In this document: positions 6,441 to 11,151 of the stretch, one piece after another
Layout of the letters: the number at the start of each line of letters is the position of its first letter
Numbering within the stretch: the stretch's first letter is position 1
Origin: an uncultured Planctomycetaceae bacterium
GTDB taxonomy: Bacteria; Planctomycetota; Planctomycetia; Pirellulales; UBA1268
DNA: 11,151 nt
Reading direction: 5' to 3'
Assembly: GCA_903885855.1 (NCBI GenBank)
Contig: CAISKG010000337.1
Span: 1 to 11,151, forward strand
The notes under the pieces: generated by a model
Databases searched by the model: none
Told to the model about the DNA's origin: nothing
The model's input: the letters and a program-made list of their open reading frames with translations, nothing else
Translations under genes and position numbers: made by a program

Positions 6441-7481
6441 ATGCACGCGATGGCGAGGGGGATGCTCACGGCGATCGTGGCGGCGGTGCTGGCGGCGGCG
6501 CCGGCCGTCGCGGTGGCCGCCGGGCCGGTGCCGGTGATCTTCGACACCGACATGTGCGGCGACTGCGACGACGTGGCGGCGCTGGCCATGCTCCACGCGC
6601 TCGAGTCGCGGGAGCAGTGCCGGCTCCTCGCGGTGACGGTGAGCGCCGACCACCCCCGCGCGGCCCCCTTCGCCGACGGCATCAACCGCTTCTACGGCCG
6701 CACCGAGATCCCCGTGGGGGTCGTCCGCCCCGGCGGCGTCGCGGAGCAGAGCGTGTATCTGAAGCTCGCCGACGCCACCTTCGACGACCCGGCCTTCGCC
6801 GGCAGGGAACGCTACCCCCACTCCCTCCGCGACGCGAAGGACGCCCCCGAGGCGGTCGCGGTGCTGCGGAAGGCGCTCGCCGGCGCCGAGGACGGCAGCG
6901 TGGTGATGATCCAGGTCGGCTTCTCCACGAATCTCGCCCGGCTGCTGGCGAGCCCCCCGGACGACGCGAGCCCGCTCGACGGCACGGCGCTGGTGGCGAG
7001 GAAGGTCAGGCTCCTCGAGCTCATGGCCGGCGCCTTCCGCCCCATCGACGGCAACGCCGCCTTCGAGGAATACAACGTCGTCAAGGACCGGGCCGCGGCC
7101 GCCGCGCTCGCCGAGGCATGGCCCACGGAGATGATCTGGAGCGGCTTCGAGATCGGCATCGCGCTGCCCTATCCGAGCCAGAGCATCCGCGACGACTTCC
7201 GCGACGTGCCCCACCATCCGGTGCGCGAGGCCTACATGATCCTCTCGCCGCCGCCGCAGGACCGGCCCAGCTGGGATCTGACGAGCGTCCTCGACGGCGT
7301 CCTCGGCGACCGCGGCTACTTCCAGCGCTCGCCGCCGGGGAAGGTGACGGTGACGGAGAAGGGGGCGACGGTCTTCACCCCCGATCCGGCCGGCCGGCAC
7401 CGCTATCTGATCCTCGAGAACGACGCCGCCCGGGCGCGCGTCATCGAGGCGCTGGTGCAGCTCACGAGCCAGCCACGCTGA
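6441..7481 (+). CDS. Secreted nucleoside hydrolase family protein
   Basis: A 346-residue protein of the inosine/uridine-preferring nucleoside hydrolase fold, which cleaves N-glycosidic bonds of nucleosides. An N-terminal signal peptide (about residues 1-27: basic start, hydrophobic core, ending VAVAA) indicates export. The calcium-binding N-terminal signature follows as IFDTDMCGDCDDVAAL, with Asp35, Asp37, Asp41, Asp43 and Asp44. EEYNVVKD (209-216) matches the family's substrate-site Glu/Asn region. Near the end SWDLTSVLD (277-285) occupies the place where classical members have His-Asp-Pro, so the usual catalytic His appears to be Trp278, with Asp279 kept. Substrate specificity may therefore differ. 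The ATG at 6441 is chosen because GGAG lies nine bases upstream, and ATGs at 6450 and 6462 fit less well. It may be co-transcribed with nadA. Confidence 0.85.
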   Translation: MHAMARGMLTAIVAAVLAAAPAVAVAAGPVPVIFDTDMCGDCDDVAALAMLHALESREQCRLLAVTVSADHPRAAPFADGINRFYGRTEIPVGVVRPGGVAEQSVYLKLADATFDDPAFAGRERYPHSLRDAKDAPEAVAVLRKALAGAEDGSVVMIQVGFSTNLARLLASPPDDASPLDGTALVARKVRLLELMAGAFRPIDGNAAFEEYNVVKDRAAAAALAEAWPTEMIWSGFEIGIALPYPSQSIRDDFRDVPHHPVREAYMILSPPPQDRPSWDLTSVLDGVLGDRGYFQRSPPGKVTVTEKGATVFTPDPAGRHRYLILENDAARARVIEALVQLTSQPR

Positions 7482-7483
7482 CG

Positions 7484-7553
7484 GCACGCTGGGCAGCACG
7501 CTGGGCGGCACGCTGGGCAGCACGCTGGGCGGCACGCTGGGCGGCACGGGGCG
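7484..7553. repeat. 12-base tandem repeat just after the nucleoside-hydrolase stop
   Basis: Five 12-base units of GCACGCTGGGCR (7484-7495, 7496-7507, 7508-7519, 7520-7531, 7532-7543) are followed by a partial sixth. They alternate only at the last base (A, G, A, G, G). A degenerate copy of CACGCTG overlaps the stop codon of the preceding gene, suggesting the array grew out of the gene's 3' end. A stop-codon change would read straight into a four-residue repeat. I see no CRISPR-like spacing. Confidence 0.88.
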
Positions 7554-7590
7554 TTGGCAGTGAGCCGCAGCGGGGAGGAGGGAGCGTCCC

Positions 7591-7647
7591 GTGGCCGTCC
7601 ACTCCGGTGAGGAGAGCGGTCCTGAAGAATCGGGACGTGGACGGCAC
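7591..7647. repeat. Imperfect inverted repeat between nucleoside hydrolase and IS remnant
   Basis: GTGGCCGTCCAC (7591-7602) and GTGGACGGCAC (7637-7647) are complementary apart from a one-base bulge, with a 34-base loop. The pair lies between the end of the plus-strand metabolic genes and the outer end of the IS remnant. It could form an RNA stem after the nucleoside-hydrolase transcript, but there is no T-tract. The rest of 7554-7662 shows nothing I can assign. Confidence 0.3.
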
Positions 7648-7662
7648 TCCGATGAATGACCC

Positions 7663-7874
7663 TGACCTGCCCCCACGAATGGCACCAGGTTTCAAGTGAG
7701 GGGTTGGTCTTCCGATAGACCAGCCCTGTGCGGTCGCTGGGGCGTAGCCGAAGCGGCCGCACAGGGCTGCCAGTCCTCGGGAGCCGGGGGCCGGTATCCC
7801 AGGGCGCTGTGAGGGCGGACGGTGTTGTAGTGACGCCGCCACCTCTCGATGAGTACCCTCGCCTCGAACAGGGT
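7663..7874 (-). mobile_element. IS3-family insertion sequence remnant (one end)
   Basis: One end of an insertion sequence. The inner part (7692-7874) encodes the C-terminus of an IS3-type integrase-core transposase. Beyond its stop codon the sequence reaches TGACCTGCCCCCAC at 7663, which looks like the terminal inverted repeat of IS3-family elements (recalled, not searched). The other end, the first transposase gene and the catalytic part of the second are all missing. The remnant joins directly to the Hint repeat at 7874/7875. No target duplication can be checked because the opposite end is gone. It is immobile by itself. Confidence 0.6.
7692..7874 (-). pseudogene. C-terminal fragment of IS3-family transposase
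   Basis: About 60 residues in frame to a TGA at 7692. They include EARVLIERWRRHYNTVRPHS followed by ALGYRPPAPE. This is the highly recognisable tail of the IS3-type DDE integrase core, family pattern A-x-x-x-I-x-x-Y/H-Y-N-x-x-R-P-H-S-x-L-G-Y-x-x-P. The DDE catalytic residues lie upstream in the family and are absent. The preceding DNA is the Hint repeat, which is in a different reading frame from the transposase. The open frame that continues through it is therefore an artefact. Confidence 0.8.
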
Positions 7875-8425
7875 ACGCGGAAGACGTGCTCGCCGTGGAC
7901 TTCGATGTTGTGAACGTCGACGCGGGATTCTAGCCGTTCCACGCTTGCCACGGCGACCGGGCCGTCGAGCGTGTCGACCTGCTCGCCCGGCGCGAGCTTC
8001 CCTGCCGGCACCCACTCTTCCCGGTCCACCGACCACACCGGATGGATGTCGGTGGCCCGGATCTCGGTGCCGTTGGCTAGGCTCACGAGCACCACGTTGC
8101 CGGCTGAGCGGGTCACGAACCTGCCGGTCACCACGCGGCCTGTGCCCTCCGCGATCGGCGGGCAATCCCGCACGGCGGTGACTTCCGCCAGGCCGTCGAT
8201 CTCGAGTTCCGGCACGGCCAGATCGAGCCGGGCACCCTTCACGAGGCCCAAGCTGTCGATCCACGCTCGCGGACGGATGAACTCCGCCTCCACGATCGAA
8301 AGATCGTCGCGGACGATCAGGAACTCGACCCGGGCCCACTCGCTCTGAATCGGCTCGGGGGAGGAATCGTCGAACTCGTCCGGGCGGGGATTCCCGGCCA
8401 GGACCCTCGCCCCGATCGGGGCCTT
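7875..8425 (-). pseudogene. Truncated Hint domain, copy 1 (polymorphic toxin remnant)
   Basis: A third copy of the Hint repeat that is also seen at 9469-10044 and 10980-11151. It has kept an open frame for nearly the whole domain. It begins at APIGARVLAGNPRPDEFDDS, passes through DIHPVWSVDREEWVPAGKL, and ends at NIEVHGEHVFRV. It then stops abruptly at the IS3 remnant, so the terminal TADGVLVHN with the His-Asn that ends Hint domains is lost, along with any toxin tip. Hint domains in polymorphic toxins self-cleave to release the C-terminal toxin. The upstream block with the nucleophilic Cys is also not visible. Open-frame starts exist at 8473 (GTG) and 8437 (ATG), but homology to copy 2 ends near 8425. 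It is more diverged from copy 2 than copy 3 is, so probably older. Confidence 0.78.
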
Positions 8426-8690
8426 CGCGATCGCCATGCACTGCGTGGCAGCCGCCACGGCGCCCCGCGCCACTCCTGTTAGGCACGGCTTAAGTCGACT
8501 CGCAGCACGTCAGACGCCCAACGGTTCCCAAGGAAAGGGTGAGCGCCCGGCAGCATAGCCGCTGATGGCCTGATGCAACGGGTCATGACAAAGACACGGA
8601 AAACGACTGCGACGCTTCCGTCGCGCACGCGCATTGCACTTGCAGCCCGTGTGATGCGCGCCGCTCCTTCGTAATTAGACAAATCTACAA
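8426..8690. other. Spacer between Imm26 gene and Hint copy 1, no gene recognised
   Basis: This 265-base stretch holds a 67-residue minus-strand open frame (8479-8682) that lacks a good start. Its composition (Arg/Ala/Val-rich with no motif I know) gives no support for a real gene. It also holds a terminator-like hairpin at 8600-8624 and a second stem (CGCGCAT at 8628-8634 with ATGCGCG at 8654-8660). It may be the debris of a lost toxin or immunity module, but I cannot show that. Confidence 0.5.
8600..8624 (-). terminator. Terminator-like hairpin downstream of the Imm26 gene
   Basis: On the minus strand GCGACG-GAAG-CGTCGC forms a perfect six-base stem with a tetraloop (8624-8609). A short TTTT run follows five bases later (8603-8600). 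It lies about 67 bases beyond the immunity stop codon, a sensible place to end a toxin-immunity transcript. The stem is short and the T-run is weak and offset. Confidence 0.38.
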
Positions 8691-9158
8691 CTAATCCCCA
8701 GGCAGTTGAAGACCTAGTGCCTTCGACAACTCATCGTCGATAGTTTGAAAACTGTGGAGCCCCCACGTGCTACAGGACTCGAAAGGATCCGGAACGACAT
8801 TCCCCTGCTCATCCCGAAAAACGCCCCTTAACGGATCCCAGAAACGATGCTTCTCCAGCACATCACCGATCGCGATGGGGCGCGATTGAATGTGCTCGAA
8901 ATACCCCCGACTCCAAGGGAGTCTGTTGGTGATCAATGGAGGAATGAGTAGGCGATTCCGGTCGAGGGTTGGCACGCTGGTCTTGCAGCAAGCTTTCGCT
9001 CGGTAAATGTAGACAAGGATCCCGCCACCGACACCCAGTGGGTTTGCGTCTATCGAGACAACACGACCAAATAGGAAGGTCGTATCACCCAACTGCATGA
9101 CAAAAATGTCACCCGCTTCCGGCTGGCGCTGGCTCTTCTTCAGCACACGCAGATTCAT
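8691..9158 (-). CDS. Imm26-family immunity protein
   Basis: A 155-residue cytoplasmic protein matching the Imm26 pattern as I know it: AGDIFVMQLGDTTFLFGRV (15-33), an ILVYIYR strand (47-53), LLIPPLITN then WSRGYFEHI (70-90), DVLEKHRFWD (99-108), DEQGN (116-120), and the ending WGLHSFQTIDDELSKALGL (132-150). Immunity proteins bind and neutralise the toxin encoded just upstream, here the GIY-YIG nuclease tip. The start is ATG at 9158, whose ATGA overlaps the toxin's TGA stop by four bases. This is a coupled arrangement that keeps antidote tied to toxin. A longer frame to 9197 would overlap the toxin further and is not needed. G+C is clearly lower than in the flanking metabolic genes, consistent with horizontal origin. 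Pairing with the toxin is inferred from position. Confidence 0.87.
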   Translation of the reverse strand: MNLRVLKKSQRQPEAGDIFVMQLGDTTFLFGRVVSIDANPLGVGGGILVYIYRAKACCKTSVPTLDRNRLLIPPLITNRLPWSRGYFEHIQSRPIAIGDVLEKHRFWDPLRGVFRDEQGNVVPDPFESCSTWGLHSFQTIDDELSKALGLQLPGD

Positions 9159-10045
9159 AGCTTGAAGCCGCCTTCTTTGAGCCACTTCGCTCCCCACTCT
9201 ATGGCATCGGGATGCCAGTCGCGATTGGCTGCGATGCTGTTGATCAAGTTATCGAACTGAGGGTTTCGGTTGAGACTTGCTCGCTCTATCGCTCGAGTCT
9301 GCGTCCGAGTCAATGGCGTCGAAGTAATCCGCGAGAGGACGAATCGGCCTGCATGTTCGGCCTGCCGCGTCGCGATATTGTTTGTAATGCCGACGTAGAC
9401 GGGAACATTATTGCGTAGGCCAATGTAGACGTGGGTGGCCGCGACACCGGCCGTCTCGTCAAGGCATCCATTATGCACCAGCACCCCATCCGCGGTGACG
9501 CGGAACACGTGCTCGCCGTGGACCTCGATGTTGTAGACGTCGACGCGGGATTCTAGCCGCTCGACCGAGACCACCGCGACCGGGCCCGCGAGCGTTTCGA
9601 CCTGCTCGCCCGGCTCGAGCTTCCCTGCCGGCACCCAGTCCTCCCTGTCCACCGACCACACCGGATGGACGTCGGTCGCACGGATCTCCGCCCCGTTGGC
9701 GAGCCTGACGGTGACGACGTTGATCGCCTCGCGCGTCACGAAGCGGCCCGTGACGACGCGGCCCTCGCCCTCCGCGATCGGCGGGCAATCCCGCACGGCC
9801 GTGACTTCCGCCAGGCCGTCGATCTTGGGCTCGGGCACGGCCAGATCGAGCCGGGCTCCCTTCACGAGCCCAAGGCTCTCGATCCACGCCCGCGGCCGAA
9901 TGAACTCCGCTTCCACGACCGAGAGATCGTCGCGGAAGATCAGGAACGACACCCTCGCCCATTCCGACTGGACCGGCTCCGGGAAGGAGTCGTCGAACTC
10001 TTCGGGGCCGGGGTTCCGGGCAAGGACACGGGAGCCGATTGGCAC
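9155..10045 (-). CDS. Orphan Hint-GIY-YIG nuclease toxin cassette
   Basis: An open frame of 296 codons from GTG at 10045. Residues 1-192 are the polymorphic-toxin Hint repeat: PIGSRVLARNPGPEEFDDS, DVHPVWSVDREDWVPAGKL, YNIEVHGEHVFRV, and the closing LVHN at 189-192, where Hint autocleavage would release the tip. Residues 193-296 are a GIY-YIG nuclease: VYIGL (206-210) and PVYVGI (215-220) with Tyr207 and Tyr217, TRQAEH with Arg227 and His231, AIERAS with Glu254, and NPQFDNLINS (261-270). All expected catalytic positions are present, so the tip should be an active DNA or RNA endonuclease. No secretion or repeat region precedes it. An in-frame TAG lies eight codons upstream of the GTG, and no ribosome site is visible. 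It is therefore best seen as a silent or displaced C-terminal cassette. The tip and immunity gene are lower in G+C than the Hint part. Confidence 0.87.
   Translation of the reverse strand: MPIGSRVLARNPGPEEFDDSFPEPVQSEWARVSFLIFRDDLSVVEAEFIRPRAWIESLGLVKGARLDLAVPEPKIDGLAEVTAVRDCPPIAEGEGRVVTGRFVTREAINVVTVRLANGAEIRATDVHPVWSVDREDWVPAGKLEPGEQVETLAGPVAVVSVERLESRVDVYNIEVHGEHVFRVTADGVLVHNGCLDETAGVAATHVYIGLRNNVPVYVGITNNIATRQAEHAGRFVLSRITSTPLTRTQTRAIERASLNRNPQFDNLINSIAANRDWHPDAIEWGAKWLKEGGFKL
9469..10044 (-). repeat. Hint repeat, copy 2 (most complete copy)
   Basis: This is the DNA shared with copy 1 (7875-8425) and copy 3 (10980-11151). Its inner edge is the codon pair for the terminal His-Asn of the Hint domain. 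Its outer edge is the codons for PIGSRV, where similarity to copy 1 stops. Against copy 3 over 172 aligned bases I count six differences, all within the first 68, with the next 104 bases (9537-9640) identical. The edges coincide with the domain boundary, as expected if tips are exchanged by homologous recombination in the Hint DNA. Confidence 0.85.
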
Positions 10046-10071
10046 TACTACGGTCGATGCGGGCTACTCGG

Positions 10072-10281
10072 CTATCCGGTTAACGAGGAAAAGCCGGGCG
10101 GTGCGATCTTCTCGCCGAGGTACTTTGCTTGCCGCTTGGGAAATAGAAGGTGCATTGGCGGGACGTCGGCTGCAATATCGACTAAGAGCGGGAAGTGACC
10201 GCAGAACCGCGCCGTGATCTTCGTTGAGATTGCACCAGCGATCAAAGACGAGCATGTGGTGTTTGTTGACCCGGTGGTCAT
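10072..10281 (-). CDS. Small open frame overlapping the putative immunity gene (doubtful)
   Basis: A 69-residue frame whose ATG at 10281 overlaps the TGA of the upstream immunity candidate as ATGA. It ends 26 bases before the start of the GIY-YIG cassette. The second half (GHFPLLVDIAADVPPMHLLF and then PKRQAKYLGEKIAPPGF) looks more protein-like than the Ser/Thr-rich first half. A competing frame (10064-10309) also has protein-like sequence (HHMLVFDRWCNLNEDHGAVL) over the first half. A frameshifted remnant of one older gene is therefore as likely as a real small gene. No family is recognised. Confidence 0.25.
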   Translation of the reverse strand: MTTGSTNTTCSSLIAGAISTKITARFCGHFPLLVDIAADVPPMHLLFPKRQAKYLGEKIAPPGFSSLTG

Positions 10282-10607
10282 TTCGTCGATTGCCCTCGGA
10301 TGCTGTCAAGTGTCTTCTGCAATATAGTCACGTCCTCAACATCTTTGCCACGGTCGATTCCTCGAAGCCATTTCATATAACCCGCACTGATTAGTGCATA
10401 TCCCTCGTCAGTGAGATCAGACTTCCGGAGTTCGAAAGAATCAGTTATTGGTTCATTCTCAGAAAGCAGTGGTTCGTGAAGCAAATTGTGCCCGAGGAGG
10501 AATCGATGTAGCGCGAGAAATCGTTTTACCACACGTTGTCGATAGTCGGGTCTCTTTGAGGCGGCGAAATGGATGCGGGCAGCGTCGATAAGTGTGTCTT
10601 CGTTCAT
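10278..10607 (-). CDS. Putative immunity protein for the interrupted toxin
   Basis: A 109-residue soluble, mainly helical, charged protein starting with ATG at 10607 (or GTG at 10613), seven bases after the toxin stop at 10615. It runs MNEDTLIDAARIHFAAS at the start, ALHRFLLGHN in the middle, and closes with SDLTDEGYALISAGYMKWLR followed by GIDRGKDVEDV. I cannot name the family with confidence. Position directly after a Hint-toxin tip, small size, lack of a signal peptide and low G+C all fit an immunity role, which is an inference. The frame is intact although the toxin carries a stop codon, as expected if the antidote is still useful against toxins from sister cells. Other possibilities are an unrelated small cargo gene or part of the decayed toxin locus. 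Confidence 0.6.
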   Translation of the reverse strand: MNEDTLIDAARIHFAASKRPDYRQRVVKRFLALHRFLLGHNLLHEPLLSENEPITDSFELRKSDLTDEGYALISAGYMKWLRGIDRGKDVEDVTILQKTLDSIRGQSTK

Positions 10608-10614
10608 TGGCACG

Positions 10615-11151
10615 TCATTGTCGTCGTGTGATGCGCGTTGCTACTTCCCTTACGTCAATCAACGGGCCGGTAATGCGATCCCGGATGTAATTTCCACCGG
10701 CTGCGCGAATGTTCAGTTCCTTCACTAGTTGAGCCGTCTTGTCGGCTGTCTTGCTTGTCGTCTCAACAGTGTACCGGACTCGGCCGTTTTCAATGACCAC
10801 GTGATCGAGGCGACGGGCCGACCCAGTTGCATCAAGTGCACGCCTGCCGTCAGCCGTGCGTAAGTGCGTCTCAGATTAGACGCGGGCGTTTGGGAATGCA
10901 CCCTCGAGTCGTCTTTGAACCCGTAGCTGTCGAGCAGTGCCATCAGCGGCGTTCTCCAGGATAGTGCAGGTGGGCCCTGCATTATGCACCAACACGCCAT
11001 CCGCCGTGACGCGGAAGACGTGCTCGCCGTGGACCTCGATGTTGTGAACGTCGACGCGGGATTCTAGCCGCTCGACCGAGACCACCGCGACCGGGCCCGC
11101 GAGCGTTTCGACCTGCTCGCCCGGCTCGAGCTTCCCTGCCGGCACCCAGTC
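10615..11151 (-). pseudogene. Hint-toxin C-terminus with internal TAA (continues beyond window)
   Basis: The frame is open at the window edge (DWVPAGKLEPGEQVETL) and ends the Hint domain at VLVHN (Asn codon 10983-10981). After it come 34 residues (AGPTCTILENAADG to GAFPNARV), then a TAA at 10878-10876. In the same frame there are 86 further residues up to TGA at 10615. These include ETHLRTADGRRALD, RRLDHVVIENGRVRYTVETT, KTADKTAQLVKELNIRAAGG and NYIRDRITGPLIDV. Smooth continuation of domain-like sequence in the same frame shows a single nonsense change; CAA (Gln) to TAA is the simplest origin. The Asp-x(n)-Glu-x-Thr/Ser-then-Lys layout suggests a PD-(D/E)xK-like nuclease tip, which is an inference. 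The GTG at 11145 is internal, not a start. The N-terminus, probably a full-length exported toxin, lies outside the window. Confidence 0.75.
10980..11151 (-). repeat. Hint repeat, copy 3 (cut by window end)
   Basis: This aligns base for base with 9469-9640 at a constant offset of 1511, with six mismatches in 172 bases. All lie before 11048, and 104 identical bases run to the window edge. Similarity ends exactly at the codon for the terminal Asn of the Hint domain; beyond it the toxin tips are unrelated. This copy is likely attached to the parent toxin gene. Confidence 0.88.

Noticed and set aside
7484..7553. CRISPR-like array
   Set aside because: The 12-base units are directly adjacent with no spacers, and no cas genes are present.
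5068..7685. Long minus-strand open frames opposite nadA and the nucleoside-hydrolase gene
   Set aside because: The His/Asp/Arg/Gly-rich translations lack domains and mirror the codon bias of the genes on the other strand.
7403..7874. Extension of the Hint copy 1 frame past the junction into PACRPACC-type repeats
   Set aside because: After 7874 the Hint frame runs out of frame through the IS remnant and through the 12-base repeat. The repeated residues only reflect the tandem DNA.
8477..8522. GTTAGGC and GCCCAAC motifs resembling integron attC core sites
   Set aside because: An attC site starts with RYYYAAC and ends with GTTRRRY. Here the order is reversed and no matching partner lies at the right distance, so a gene-cassette integron is not supported.
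8479..8682. 67-residue minus-strand open frame after the Imm26 gene
   Set aside because: It has no good start codon or ribosome site, no recognisable motif, and overlaps a terminator-like hairpin.
9665..10217. Plus-strand open frames across Hint copy 2
   Set aside because: They are antisense shadows of the Hint frame. Similar shadows occur over copy 1 because the DNA is repeated.

Overview
The window is G+C-rich (mostly around 70 % by eye) and carries a bacterial chromosomal segment. Several features point to Planctomycetota: a rhomboid protease with a soluble C-terminal helical tail, a planctomycete-style Gfo/Idh/MocA oxidoreductase, a Lys/Ala-rich small protein, a secreted nucleoside-hydrolase-like protein, and the 'PIGSRV...NIEVHGEHVFRV...LVHN' type of Hint domain. 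This placement is an inference from protein style; no rRNA or other phylogenetic marker is present.

Left two thirds (1-7481), ordinary housekeeping and metabolic genes. On the minus strand lie the start of a membrane-anchored protein (1-154) and a rhomboid protease (173-1126). Divergent from these, on the plus strand, are a Gfo/Idh/MocA oxidoreductase (1411-2607) and a PolB-exonuclease-like DEDDy 3'-5' exonuclease (2711-3541). A convergent minus-strand pair follows: a Lys/Ala-rich small protein (4653-5036) and a lipoprotein (3585-4649), nearly abutting and probably one operon. Divergent from that pair is quinolinate synthase nadA (5239-6381), then a secreted nucleoside-hydrolase family protein (6441-7481). 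Short tandem repeats with 12- or 18-base periods sit in the leader upstream of the Lys-rich gene, inside the lipoprotein gene, and just after the nucleoside-hydrolase stop codon.

Right third (about 7480-11151), an accessory region read entirely on the minus strand. It is a degenerate array of polymorphic-toxin C-terminal cassettes. Three copies of one Hint-domain repeat are present, each with different downstream sequence. Read 5' to 3' on the minus strand: (a) a Hint C-terminus entering from beyond the window, fused to a nuclease-like toxin tip interrupted by one in-frame TAA, followed by a putative immunity gene; (b) an N-terminally truncated Hint fused to an intact GIY-YIG nuclease tip, overlapping by ATGA an Imm26-family immunity gene; (c) a third truncated Hint cut off just before its terminal His-Asn by the tail of an IS3-family insertion sequence. 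The toxin and immunity segments are visibly poorer in G+C (about half) than the Hint repeats and the flanking genes.

The simplest reading is a silent cassette store. A full-length secreted or surface toxin probably lies upstream (beyond position 11151), and the shared Hint DNA allows recombination to swap tips. The array is now decaying by nonsense mutation, IS insertion and loss of N-terminal parts.
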